Assembly (NCBI GenBank): GCA_900556395.1
Contig: USOQ01000003.1
Location: 1-53,938 of the forward strand
Direction: 5' to 3'
DNA from: Candidatus Segatella caccae
GTDB lineage: Bacteria; Bacteroidota; Bacteroidia; Bacteroidales; Bacteroidaceae
Length of the DNA stretch: 53,938 bases
Part shown: positions 15,108 to 25,300 of the stretch, in pieces
Layout of the letters: each line of letters opens with the position of its first letter
How positions within the stretch are numbered: position 1 is the stretch's first letter
Notes under the pieces: model-generated
What the model was told of the DNA's origin: nothing
The model's database searches: none
What the model saw: the letters and a program-made list of their open reading frames with translations, nothing else
Made by a program: the position numbers and the translations under genes

Positions 15108-17153
15108 ATGAAATATAAAAATCAATTCACATGGCTCCTCGCTCTTGGTGCTGCGCTTTTCGCAGCATCCTGCAGCGACAGCGATGATGTGCAAATTCCT
15201 GGAGGTATTGCCATCGACAAGGAGCAAATAGAAATAGGTGCTGAGGGCGGAAGTCAGCAGTTTACCATCCAAGCTACACAAAACTGGGTGAGCAGCGTGG
15301 CTGGCAACTGGGTGACAATGAACCCCGCCAATGGTGTGGGCTCTACCACAGCTACTATTGATGTGGACACGACGCTGATGACCGGTCGTCGCACCACAGA
15401 AATCATTTTGGAAGGTGCCAACCACGAGCGTCGCACGCTTTCCATCGTACAGTTTGGTTTCGGTAAGCAGATTGCTATCAAGGAACCTTTTGTAGAAATC
15501 GAAAACTCTGCTGCCTACGACAAGCGCGCTTTCGAGAATGTCATCTCTGCCAACGTGGAGTGCAAGATTGGACAAATCGAATATAGCTTCGAGGGAAACC
15601 TCAGCGAAAGCGAGAAGGCTGACTATGAAAGCGAGCGCGAAGGATGGCTCCTCAACGAAAAGAACGAGAACAAGCTCATCGGTGCAGACCTGGGCATCAA
15701 GCTCGACCGAAAGGCACGTCCGCGTACCGTGAAGCAAAAGATGCGCTGGAATATGAACATCGTGCCTGCAGTGCGCGTGGCTAAGGTGCATCTCGTACCT
15801 GTTCACGAAGACGATAAGTTGGTGGACGCTGACGGCAATGAGACTGAGGACGTGATTCTCACCGTGCGCCAGGCTGCTGCTCCTAAGATTGAAGACAACC
15901 GTGCAGGTGACTCGCTCTCTATCATCATGATTAATCAGAAGATTAACAGCATGGCTACATTCGACACCAGCGACAATATGCGCAACTGGAGCAATGTGGT
16001 GCTGTGGGAACCTACTGATGCTTTCGTGAAGCAGCATCCTGAGGCTGTGGGTCGTGTGAGAAGCGTGAAGTTCAGTATGTTCAACCTCAAGGCTGGTGAA
16101 ACGCTGCCTAAGGAGGTGAAGAACTTGAAGTATCTCGAAACCTTCTCTATCGCCAGCAACGAGAACAACCAGATTCGCAATATGGAACTGGGAGAAGACA
16201 TCTGCGAATTGCCTTATCTGAAATATCTCACCGTACAGGCTTATGGTCTTACCAAGCTGCCTGCTAATTTCAAGAAGTTGGGTAGAAGTTTGGTAGCCCT
16301 CAACTTGGTGAGCAACAACTTCAATAAGCTCTCTGACATCACCAAGGTGGTGAATGAAGAAAACTTCCCTCACCTACGCACGTTCATATTCTATGCACAG
16401 CGACGCACTGATGTCTGCATCAACCTACAGGGTCTGAACCGAGACAACAATGGCAACTTCGTGTACAACAACTACCCTATCGGTCTCTATGGTGACATCA
16501 GTAGCGACTACACAGAACGTAAGGCATTCCTCTCTCTCCTCACTTGGGAGAACTTGCGTGCGCTTGAGCTGTCTTACTGCTTCTTGGAGGGCGAATTGCC
16601 ATCCGATGAGGATGTAGACGCTGCACTGCGTGCGGCTGGCAAGCCTACTCGTTACACAGCAGAGGACTTCTCTACCAACAAGAAGGAATGGAGTGACAAG
16701 CTCGTGGGCGACACCTGTAAGTGGCTTCTCTCTAATAGAAGCAACCCTATCACCTGTCGCACAAAGGACGGAAAGACAGTCTACGAGAAAGTTTACCCAA
16801 CTGACGTGCCTCGCGTGCTGCCTAAGTGCCGCACTCTTTCGCTCAACCTCAACTTCTTCACGGGCGCTGTGCCTAAGTGGATATTATTCCATCCTCGCAT
16901 GGTATTGTGGAGTCCTTCTACGATGATCTTCAATCAGCAGGAGCGCGGACACAACAGCCGAGGAGAAGCAGTAGGATTCTCTAATATGGCTGAGGATATA
17001 TTCAGCTATGAGTACTACTACGGCACCAAGGACCCAGGCAACAAGACTGAAGTTCAGGGTGTGGCTTATCCTCTGTACTATCGCGCCTTCGTGGCTGCTG
17101 GCGACGTCAACGAGGCTACCGTACTCGCTAAGTACAAGAGAAGCAAGAAATAA
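15108..17153 (+). CDS. BACON-domain lipoprotein with LRR-like C-terminal half
   Basis: A 681-residue lipoprotein with its lipobox at C22 (FAASC), then SDSDD. Residues of about 34-115 form a BACON/Ig-like domain (AEGGSQQFTIQATQNWVSSVAGNWVTM with the typical NW pairs). A linker region of about 170 residues follows. From about residue 300 the chain contains degenerate leucine-rich repeats (SVKFSMFNLKAGETLP, LVALNLVSNNFNKL, LRALELSYCFLEGELP, LSLNLNFFTGAVP), so it is a partner of the preceding LRR protein. The start is 27 nt after the previous stop. Its function is unknown; a role in surface binding is inferred. Confidence 0.82.
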   Translation: MKYKNQFTWLLALGAALFAASCSDSDDVQIPGGIAIDKEQIEIGAEGGSQQFTIQATQNWVSSVAGNWVTMNPANGVGSTTATIDVDTTLMTGRRTTEIILEGANHERRTLSIVQFGFGKQIAIKEPFVEIENSAAYDKRAFENVISANVECKIGQIEYSFEGNLSESEKADYESEREGWLLNEKNENKLIGADLGIKLDRKARPRTVKQKMRWNMNIVPAVRVAKVHLVPVHEDDKLVDADGNETEDVILTVRQAAAPKIEDNRAGDSLSIIMINQKINSMATFDTSDNMRNWSNVVLWEPTDAFVKQHPEAVGRVRSVKFSMFNLKAGETLPKEVKNLKYLETFSIASNENNQIRNMELGEDICELPYLKYLTVQAYGLTKLPANFKKLGRSLVALNLVSNNFNKLSDITKVVNEENFPHLRTFIFYAQRRTDVCINLQGLNRDNNGNFVYNNYPIGLYGDISSDYTERKAFLSLLTWENLRALELSYCFLEGELPSDEDVDAALRAAGKPTRYTAEDFSTNKKEWSDKLVGDTCKWLLSNRSNPITCRTKDGKTVYEKVYPTDVPRVLPKCRTLSLNLNFFTGAVPKWILFHPRMVLWSPSTMIFNQQERGHNSRGEAVGFSNMAEDIFSYEYYYGTKDPGNKTEVQGVAYPLYYRAFVAAGDVNEATVLAKYKRSKK

Positions 17154-17218
17154 ATGATCAAACTTGAAAAGTTGAACTTGCAATAGTTCAATAAAAAGAT
17201 ACATCAAATTCAAAGAAT

Positions 17219-19300
17219 ATGAAGAAAATATTTTTCTATATCTCGATGTTCGCTATGGCATTGACAGGTTGTACAGACAACCTGTCTGCCATCGACAATG
17301 CAGGAGGAAAGACAGATGTCAGCATCCCTGCTGATGCCGAGGCTGGAGAGCTGATCATCAAGTTCAGCCCTGCCATGACTGACATCCTTGACCAGACACA
17401 GTTGAGCAAAACTCGCGGTGCGCTGGCCACCCGTTCGGGCATTCCTTCTACCGATGAAGTGCTCGATATATTGGGAAGCTACAGTTTCAAGCGTGTGTTC
17501 CCCGTTGATCCTAAGAATGAGGCTCGCACTCGCGAGGCTGGACTCCACCTATGGTACACGGTGAAGTTTGACAAGGGAACAGACCTCAAGACGGCGGCTG
17601 AACGTCTGAAGCAGTTGGGCGAAATCACTAAGGTGCAGACCAACGGACGCATCAAGCGTGCATACAATTCGGATAACAAGCGAATCTTCCTCAGTGAGAA
17701 GGCACTTCAGCAGCGTGCTACTCGTGCTAATGCTGGCGAACCTAACGACCCTGGATTCGCTTTCCAGTGGCATTATCGCAACCTCGGTGAGGGTAACTAT
17801 GGTTTTGAGAACCTCAACCCTAACGAGGCTAAGGCTATTGCAGGCTGTGATGTCAATGCACTCGAGGCTTGGAAGACTTGCTCTGGCGACCCTTCTATCA
17901 TCGTCGCTGTGCTCGACGAGGGTGTGATGTATACGCATCCTGACCTCGCTGCTAATATGTGGTGCAATCCTGGCGAGACTAAGCAGGGTGACAAGAACGA
18001 TGGCGACGGCAATGGTTATGCTGGCGACTTACACGGCTACAACTTCGTAGAGAATAGCGGAAACATCACCTGGGCTGACGCCAACGACTCGGGTCACGGT
18101 ACACACGTAGCAGGTACTATCGCTGCTGTCAACAACAACGGCGAGGGCGTATGCGGCGTGGCTGGTGGCGACGGAACTCCCAACTCGGGCGTGAAAATCA
18201 TGACCTGCCAGCTGTTCTCGGGCCAGAACTTGGCCACACTTGCCGCAGAGGCAAGAGCTATCAAGTATGCAGCCGATAATGGTGCTGTCGTCTTGCAGTG
18301 TAGTTGGGGTTACAACTCCTCAGAGAGTAACATCCTGAATGGTTACACTCCTGGTCCTGCCACAGAGAAGGAATGGGCTGAGACTTATCCACTCGAGAAG
18401 GAAGCACTCGACTACTTCATCACCAATGCAGGCTCACCTAACGGCATCATCGATGGTGGTATCGCTGTCTTCGCTGCAGGTAATGAGTATGCTGCTAACC
18501 CAGCCTTCCCTGGCGCTTATTCTAAGTGTGTGTGTGTGGCTTCACTCGCTGCCGACTTCACACCTGCTTGCTATACCGACTTCGGTTCACTCGTGACACT
18601 GAGTGCTCCTGGTGGTGACCTCGAATATTATGGTAAGATAGGTCAAGAGGAAGATGAGTACTGGGCTGAGACAGCAGAGCAGAAGGGAGCAGTGCTCTCT
18701 ACCATGATCAAGAACGGCAAACCTGCCTATGGCTACATGGAAGGCACATCTATGGCTTGTCCTCATGCTGCAGGTGTAGCTGCCTTGGGATTGTCTTACG
18801 CTGTGAAGCAAAACCGCCATTATCGTGCTGCCGACTTCATCGCTCTGATGAAGAAAGCAGTGAAGCCTCTCGACGGCTATTATGAGAATGGTGCTACAAA
18901 GACTTATTATCTCAACCACACTACGATGGGTGCTTCGCCTGAGGTAGTAGAACTCTCCAAGTACATCGGCAAAATGGGTACAGGTCTTATCGACGCTGGC
19001 AAGCTCCTCGATGGCATTAAGAACAAGGAGTTCAGCTCTGATATGAAATTGCCTAACATCTACGTTGGCGTCGAGAAGACTATCAAGTATAATCTCGCAC
19101 TCTATTTCGATGGTATCGCAGATGGATACTCTTGCAACATCGCAAACAACGAGATTGCAACTGCTTCTGTAGAGGGTGCCACTCTCACCATCAAAGGTTT
19201 GAAGGCTGGTAGTACTTCACTCACCATCACTGCAGGCGGCAAGACCCAAACTGTAACTGTCATGGTAAGACAAGGCGCTAACAGCAACGGATGGATGTAA
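17219..19300 (+). CDS. Subtilisin-like (S8) serine protease, lipoprotein
   Basis: A 693-residue secreted protease with its lipobox at C18 (ALTGC). An N-terminal region of about 170 residues looks like a propeptide (GELIIKFSPAMTD and following). The catalytic domain carries all three motifs: D233 in AVLDEGVMYTHPDL, H293 in DSGHGTHVAGT and S511 in EGTSMACPHAAG. The last about 90 residues form a bacterial Ig-like (Big_2-type) module with KGLKAGSTSLTITAGGKTQTVTV. The intact triad says it is active. Placed inside a SusCD operon with LRR proteins, it may cut the protein substrate that SusCD imports or process its partners. Both readings are inference. Confidence 0.93.
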   Translation: MKKIFFYISMFAMALTGCTDNLSAIDNAGGKTDVSIPADAEAGELIIKFSPAMTDILDQTQLSKTRGALATRSGIPSTDEVLDILGSYSFKRVFPVDPKNEARTREAGLHLWYTVKFDKGTDLKTAAERLKQLGEITKVQTNGRIKRAYNSDNKRIFLSEKALQQRATRANAGEPNDPGFAFQWHYRNLGEGNYGFENLNPNEAKAIAGCDVNALEAWKTCSGDPSIIVAVLDEGVMYTHPDLAANMWCNPGETKQGDKNDGDGNGYAGDLHGYNFVENSGNITWADANDSGHGTHVAGTIAAVNNNGEGVCGVAGGDGTPNSGVKIMTCQLFSGQNLATLAAEARAIKYAADNGAVVLQCSWGYNSSESNILNGYTPGPATEKEWAETYPLEKEALDYFITNAGSPNGIIDGGIAVFAAGNEYAANPAFPGAYSKCVCVASLAADFTPACYTDFGSLVTLSAPGGDLEYYGKIGQEEDEYWAETAEQKGAVLSTMIKNGKPAYGYMEGTSMACPHAAGVAALGLSYAVKQNRHYRAADFIALMKKAVKPLDGYYENGATKTYYLNHTTMGASPEVVELSKYIGKMGTGLIDAGKLLDGIKNKEFSSDMKLPNIYVGVEKTIKYNLALYFDGIADGYSCNIANNEIATASVEGATLTIKGLKAGSTSLTITAGGKTQTVTVMVRQGANSNGWM

Positions 19301-19319
19301 AAACTCTTAAACAAGTAAG

Positions 19320-20069
19320 ATGAAATTTCCCTTCATAAAAACCATCATAGCATGCTTCTTGGCCTGGCCCATCATGGCTCAGGCTCAAGAAGAGCTATTG
19401 AAGTTTGACACGCCACTCATCAACGCTGGCACCATGACAGAGGACGATGCTCCACAAACCTTCACCTTTGTGGGAAAGAATGTGAGCAACAAGGTGATTC
19501 ACATCACTGAGGTGAGAACCAGTTGCGGATGCACAAAGACTTCTGTCATAGGCGACGTGATGCAGCCTGGCGATAGCTGTCAAATTCTTCTTACCTTTAC
19601 ACCGAATCGCTATCCTGGCACCATCAACACGGGTGCTCTTGTCTATCTCAAAGAGGTGAAAGGACAGCCTGCTGTAAAGTTAGCTCTTGCAGGACAGGTG
19701 TTGCCTGGTGCAGATGCGTGGGCTCGCTATCCTCACAAGATGGGAACACTGAGACTGAAACAGTCGCAGATGAGCATCGAGGTGGTAAGACCTGCCACAA
19801 GTCCTTCGGGGCGCATCCTCTGCGGTAATAGCGGTGATAAACCGCTACACATAAGCAGTCGTTTTCTACCTCTCTATGCTAAGCTCAAAACAGAGCCTGA
19901 AGTAATAGAACCTGGTGGCGAAGCCGATCTCGTCGTTACCATCATGACCGACAAGATACCGACTACCATGCCTGAGACTTTCTCCTTCCCTATCGTTCTC
20001 GAAGGAATTGAGACAAGACCTTCTGACAGGACTATAATGGTAAAGGTAAAAAGGATGATAGAAAAGTAA
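19320..20069 (+). CDS. DUF1573 secreted protein
   Basis: A 249-residue protein with a Sec signal peptide (MKFPFIKT ending AQAQ) and no lipobox, so probably periplasmic. The DUF1573 domain is clear: FDTPLINAGTMTEDD, then the invariant VRTSCGCTKT and the TPNRYPGT segment. A second, more degenerate Ig-like half follows (RILCGNSGDKPLHIS). DUF1573 proteins are common in Bacteroidetes and have an Ig-like (ASH/MSP-like) fold; their function is poorly known. It begins 19 nt after the protease stop. Confidence 0.85.
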   Translation: MKFPFIKTIIACFLAWPIMAQAQEELLKFDTPLINAGTMTEDDAPQTFTFVGKNVSNKVIHITEVRTSCGCTKTSVIGDVMQPGDSCQILLTFTPNRYPGTINTGALVYLKEVKGQPAVKLALAGQVLPGADAWARYPHKMGTLRLKQSQMSIEVVRPATSPSGRILCGNSGDKPLHISSRFLPLYAKLKTEPEVIEPGGEADLVVTIMTDKIPTTMPETFSFPIVLEGIETRPSDRTIMVKVKRMIEK

Positions 20070-20121
20070 AAAAGGGAAAACTTGGAAAGAGTTAAAATAT
20101 TAAAAGTAAAAAAGTAAAACT

Positions 20122-20613
20122 ATGGCATATTTAAAGAAAATCTTCACCCTCATGGTGATTGCTCTCTTGGCTTGCAATTTCACAGCTTGCAGCAGCGACG
20201 ATGACGCACCCGAGGAAAAAGAAATCGAAGTAACACCTGCCAACATACATGGCACATGGAAGTTGGTGGAATGGAACAATGGTGAGCAGGTGCCTGAAGG
20301 CGTGTACTGCTACATCGTCTTCGACCGCAAGGAACAGACATTCAAGATGTATCAGAACTATGACAGTATGTATGGTCGTTTCATCTCTGGAACATTCAAT
20401 ATCAAAAACGACCCTTATCAGGGATACATCATCAAGGGTTACTACGACAATGGTGTGGGCGACTGGCAGAACAGCTACATTGTTAATCGTCTCCTCCCTT
20501 CAGGCACCATGACATGGACCGTACAGGGCGATGCTACCAATGTCTGCCGCTATGAGCGCTGCAGCGAGGTGCCTTCTGAGATTGTCAAAGAGACAGAGGG
20601 TAAGGCGGAATAA
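20122..20613 (+). CDS. Lipocalin-like lipoprotein
   Basis: The last gene of the SusCD operon, 163 residues, with its lipobox at C23 (NFTAC) and an acidic SSDDD tether. The core begins IHGTWKLVEWNNGEQV, the GTW start typical of lipocalin-like domains in Bacteroidetes, and continues as short beta strands. Lipocalin-like folds often bind small hydrophobic ligands, but no ligand can be inferred. It lies 52 nt after the DUF1573 gene and 150 nt before the operon terminator. Confidence 0.75.
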   Translation: MAYLKKIFTLMVIALLACNFTACSSDDDAPEEKEIEVTPANIHGTWKLVEWNNGEQVPEGVYCYIVFDRKEQTFKMYQNYDSMYGRFISGTFNIKNDPYQGYIIKGYYDNGVGDWQNSYIVNRLLPSGTMTWTVQGDATNVCRYERCSEVPSEIVKETEGKAE

Positions 20614-20763
20614 TTCCTCCACCCACTCTTTATCGCCCTGAAGAATTTTAAGCTGAGACTACAACTCCAGATAAGTATATCCTGACTGTATTCTTCAAAA
20701 CTTCCTTATCAGAATGATTGGGATTGTTTTCCTAAACGACTTCAGAGGGCTTTATAACAAACG

Positions 20764-20816
20764 AAACTGACTCGGTTCCGAACATAGTCTGGAACCGAGT
20801 CAGTTTTGTTTTATTT
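20764..20816 (+). terminator. Strong terminator at the end of the SusCD operon, probably bidirectional
   Basis: AAACTGACTCGGTTCC (20764-20779) and its inverted copy (20791-20806) form a 16-bp perfect stem with an 11-nt loop, followed by TGTTTTATTT. It sits between the operon and the convergent minus-strand genes and may also end transcription of the kinase/regulator operon. Confidence 0.85.
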
Positions 20817-20869
20817 GTGCAATAAACGCCTTAACTTCACTATAAGTTACTGCTTCTATAAGGGGTAAA

Positions 20870-21463
20870 TCAACTCTGAAACAGGAAGAGAATGATGTGA
20901 TAAAGTTGAGCTATGAGGAGATAGAGAAGAAATACTCCACCTAAACGTCCTACACCACTCACTAACGCCTCGTATACAGCAACTATGCTCTTCAAGCGGT
21001 CGCTCATCACGCCGTAACTGACGCTCATCACCATCAGGGAAAAACAACAGTAAGGCACAAGACTGGCAGAGAAACTGCTGGGAAAGAGACCACCCATCAC
21101 ATTGAGCAAGATGGCATGAGGCGCCATGACAAGAGCCAACATGAGGAGAATGAAGAAAATGCCCTCAAAAAGAGCCAAACGCATAGCGATGCGCTGACGA
21201 TACTCGGAAGCTTTGTAATGCAGAATGCCGCTATGGTCTACGACTCCATAGACAAAAGAGAGAAGTAGGAGCCATACCAACAAAGGCGACTCGATGTTGT
21301 CGACAAAGCGGCCAAAGAACCAACGAATACCTCCCGCGCTAAGAAGAGAACGGGAAAAACTGTCGGGCATCGCAGCCGTCAATAGCCACGATGCTAAAAT
21401 GAGCAACACCTGCCCCACAGCGAGCAGGAATGCCAACCAAGCCAACAGATGATTACTCTTCAT
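20870..21463 (-). CDS. Multi-spanning membrane protein, AbgT-like N-terminal motif
   Basis: A 197-residue integral membrane protein with about five hydrophobic segments and a basic C-terminal side. The segment SAGGIRWFFGRFVDNIESPLL resembles the first loop of AbgT-family (p-aminobenzoyl-glutamate) transporters, which are about 500 residues, so this protein would be far too short to be a full carrier. It overlaps the response regulator by 11 nt, which makes co-translation and a shared role with the two-component pair likely. It could be a small sensor-transducer or a reduced transporter. Function is unknown. Confidence 0.75.
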   Translation of the reverse strand: MKSNHLLAWLAFLLAVGQVLLILASWLLTAAMPDSFSRSLLSAGGIRWFFGRFVDNIESPLLVWLLLLSFVYGVVDHSGILHYKASEYRQRIAMRLALFEGIFFILLMLALVMAPHAILLNVMGGLFPSSFSASLVPYCCFSLMVMSVSYGVMSDRLKSIVAVYEALVSGVGRLGGVFLLYLLIAQLYHIILFLFQS

Positions 21464-22178
21464 CGGCCTTCAGATTATCTACATCGAGGATGTGAAGTTC
21501 TAAGGCTCTCACCACCAAACGTGTGGCATTGATACCTATACCATTATTGCCATCAGGGAAGAGTTTCTGTACGAGTTCGTTTTGACGCTTCTCTAAGCTC
21601 TTCACACCAAAGGGCATTCCGCGTAAACCTGTGATTTGCTCCTTAGTATAACCTAAAGCCAAATGGCGAAGGAATCGTTCGTCGTACTCATCTATTTCGT
21701 AATTGACTAACGCTTCCTGGCGCATCAACTGACTATTAACACTTCGCTTGAAGCGCTCAATAATCTTCTGAAGGATGGGTTGATTAAACACCATCTTCTT
21801 ACCATTCATACAACTGGCTACATCGCCACGAGTAAGGAGTTCACCACTCTTGAGAATAATGCCATCGCAACCAGCATCAAGCACGTCGACCCACAGTTTC
21901 TCGTTGAGTATCTCGCCCGTGAAAATAAGAACTTTCACGGATGGGTAAGTCTCCTTGGTATGACGACAAATCTCTACGCCGATGGTGGTAGAACCACCAA
22001 GTCCTAAGTCGAGCAATACCAAGTCGGGCACCTGTTGCTTGATGAGACGCCAGTAAGCGGGTTCGCAGTCTGCGGTACCGATAATTTCGGCTTCGGGAAT
22101 TTCGTTCTTAAATATACCCTCTGTACCTTTTAGCTCTAAAGGTACGTCTTCGACAATGATTACTTTAAATGGATCCAT
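21453..22178 (-). CDS. Response regulator, receiver domain plus LuxR-like HTH
   Basis: A 241-residue transcription regulator. The receiver domain spans residues 1-125 with E10/D11, the phospho-acceptor D57 (LVLLDLGLGG), T87 and K110 all in place. The C-terminal part (EYDERFLRHLALGYTKEQITGLRG and on) looks like a GerE/LuxR-type helix-turn-helix. It lies 193 nt downstream of the large histidine kinase, its probable partner, and overlaps the membrane-protein gene after it. Target genes are unknown; the adjacent hexuronate and SusCD genes are candidates by position only. Confidence 0.88.
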   Translation of the reverse strand: MDPFKVIIVEDVPLELKGTEGIFKNEIPEAEIIGTADCEPAYWRLIKQQVPDLVLLDLGLGGSTTIGVEICRHTKETYPSVKVLIFTGEILNEKLWVDVLDAGCDGIILKSGELLTRGDVASCMNGKKMVFNQPILQKIIERFKRSVNSQLMRQEALVNYEIDEYDERFLRHLALGYTKEQITGLRGMPFGVKSLEKRQNELVQKLFPDGNNGIGINATRLVVRALELHILDVDNLKADEE

Positions 22179-22371
22179 ATTGTTTTTTTATTTTTATCTA
22201 TTTGAGAAGCTATCTATTTTGAATAGTTAGAGAAGGGTGGGGTTAGCCACCAAATTCCTGTAAATCGTATCAAATCAGATGGAATGATTCACTAATTCCC
22301 AAATTCTTGATATTTTTTTAGATATCTCGAATCCTTCGTAACTCATATAACTTCCCATAACTTATCATTTA

Positions 22372-25300
22372 TCATTTAACACTTACATTTCTCCTAAACT
22401 CCTCTTCATGTGCCAACTTGGTTGGCAACACAATTTCGATCATGAGTTTGCCGGATGCACTTGATTTAGCTGAAATTCCGCAACCACGCAGATAAGTAAC
22501 CTCACCTATTTCGCGTACAATCTGTCGGCACAGCAGGTACTTCATGTCATGAGTGAGGGGTGTGAAGAGTTGTTGATGCAACTGCTCGTCATAAGCCACC
22601 TCTAACATTTCTACCCAGCAAACAGCATAAGAAGAATCCTTCAAGTCTTCTACTCTGACTTCCACCTTTCCCACCCCTGCGGTGAGAAGGTCGAAAAGAT
22701 ACTGGCGAAGGAACTTGTCGTTCTTCACATTATACTCCACCTGCTCCATGGCCTGTGCACTAAGCAGTGTATAGAGCGACTTATAATAGTCCACCAACTC
22801 ATGCAACGACTGTACGTCTTCAGGGTCGTTCTCTATGAGTTGACGGATGCGCGAAGGATAATACATCGTTTCGTGCTTCAGAGTGGAGAGACAATTGTCG
22901 AGCACAGAGCAAGATATGTGAAGGCGAGCATTCTCATACTCTGCCTTGTTTATCTCGTCGCGAGTTATTTCCATATCGGCAAACTCAGACGCAGTACGCT
23001 GCATACTCACAAGAAGGGCTTCTTCTATCTGCTTCACTAAGTCGCCTAACTGAGCACTGAGACCTTGCAATCGAACGCCACGCTGCTGCCATATCTGACG
23101 AATGCGACGCAACTTCTCTTCATCTGTTCCGTCGCTAAGCAAAACGCGGTTGATGTCATTGACTTTCTCTACTGCAAAACGATAACTCAAGACGTGGCGG
23201 TAATACAACAAATAGTAAGCCAAAGGCAACTGCAAGAGAAGCAGAATGAGTAGCACAATGGCTACAGTCTTCGAGTTTTCTGATACTTGCATCGTACGCA
23301 CATAGGCCGGCAACATGGAGTCAGCACCCATCTCACGATAGAGTTTCGTATACACCGTATTGTTGCTCTGATAGAGTGCCCACTTATGAAGCGCCAAAGC
23401 TGCCACTGCACTCTCGTTGCGAATGTCGAGTATCACATAGTAATTGGTAGGAAAACTATCCTTATACCATAACAATTCGGCAGGCATGACGTCGCTCGGA
23501 CTTGCTGTCATCAATATGCGGCCTCTGGGATGAACAGAGAGATAGTGCTTATTGAGATAACTGCGAGAAGAATCGGCAAACTGAAGCGTGCGCTCATAGT
23601 CTCCGCGTATGTTAGCATAATAGGCTGAATCGGCGAAGACATCTGCTCGCTGAAGATTGAGTGATGCCTGAGACGAACGCCCCACTCCATCGTGCTCATG
23701 TTGATGATGCGGAGCAGCCTTCACGGGAGCTGCTGCTGTGAGGAATACAGGAGTTGCTTCCATCGGAACACTAACTCCCAGCATCGTGAATACACTGACG
23801 AGGATGACCAAAAGCGTCTTGAGATGACCAATACCCTTGGGCAAGCGGAAAGAGAAACGGCTACCTTGTCCCAATCGACTCTCTGCTGTAATGGTGCAGA
23901 CAGAGAAGATGCTGCTTATCTTTTTATATTTCTCAATGATACCCTTACAGTTGAGCAATCCAAAACCATGTCCTCCGGTGTAGGTGCGGTCGAAGATATG
24001 CTCGAGCTGTTGCTGATCCATCCCTTCGCCCGTATCGGTGATACTGATTTCCACATAGTCGTTTCCACAGGTGGCCTGGATAACAACCTGCCCACCGCTT
24101 GGAGTGAACTTGCGAGCATTGTCAGCCATCGTATTGATCATAAAAAGTGTGAGGGTACGGTCAGCCTTCACCACAGCTTCTGTGGGTTGCACGATGAGTT
24201 GCACACCCTTTAGGTCAAAATTCATCTTTCCCTTCTGTACGATGTCGAAGAGACTCTGCAGCGAGAAACTATTGATGCGAAGACTGAGTGTTCCTTGTCG
24301 CATCTGTATCCACTGCGTGAGCACCTGATTGTACTGATGAATCTTGTCGGTAAGTTCAGCGATATACTGGTAACGCTCTTGTTTAACTTCTTCTGAGTCG
24401 GAACCTCGTTGCAGTTGGTTTACCTCGTGTATCATGCGGTCGATAAAAGGTGTGATGCTCTGCACCAATGACACTTTGGCACGCTGCTCGAGATGACGCT
24501 TCTTGTTTTCCTTGACATGAAGGAGAGTCATCTGAAGGTCTTCATCAAGTTCTTCTTTTTGTTCCTTCAACTCTCTGAGCGTCTGTTCCTTACTTCTCTT
24601 CCACTCTTGCAATGGTTCGAGTAACGAGGTCATTGACTCACGACGCACACTGCGTCGACGCATACGATCGAAAAGATAAAGCAAGAAGACTACTATTACT
24701 ATCATTCCGATAACAGCAGCAATCATCCAGTTGAGCAAAACAGCATTATTATCAAGTAAGGCTGCTCGAGCTTCAAGCTGTCGGTCTTGGCGGGTACGTT
24801 CCTGAAGATCAAGATACTGGTTGCGATAGTAATCACTATGCTGCTTGTCATCCATGGCTGAATAGACCAAGCAGAGGCGCTCGGAGATGGAAGCCACCAA
24901 ATCGGGGGCGGCAAGGATGGCAGGATGGTCATTGAGAGCGTGCTGCAAACAAGACTCTGCTGAGAGATAGTCGCCAATAGCCCAATAGCACTCTGCCAGC
25001 GTACGGTGGGCACCAGCTATCTGATAGACATCTCCATAAGAGGTGAAGAGATTGAGCGACATTTGCGCCAAGTTGCCAGCCAAGAGGCTGTCGGGCACTT
25101 GATCGACATTAATATACTTGATATAGGGTTGATTGTTGCGAATGAGGTATCGACGTAAACTCTCGTCTTGCAAATGTTCGCTAAGTGCTTGCAAGGCGTT
25201 GGCTTGCCAATAGGGATAGGTAGGCCCCGAACAAGCTAACATGAAGCAGCGCATGAGATAATCGAACTCTGTCTGTGCGATTTCTTCTGCTGTACCATTT

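Noticed and set aside
15084..16373. 429-residue minus-strand frame opposite the BACON/LRR-like gene
   Set aside because: Codon-bias shadow of the real gene, which has a signal peptide, lipobox and operon position.
22179..22371. Promoter between the kinase and the response regulator
   Set aside because: No TAnnTTTG box was found on the minus strand; only a weak GATATC dyad is present, so the regulator is treated as co-transcribed.
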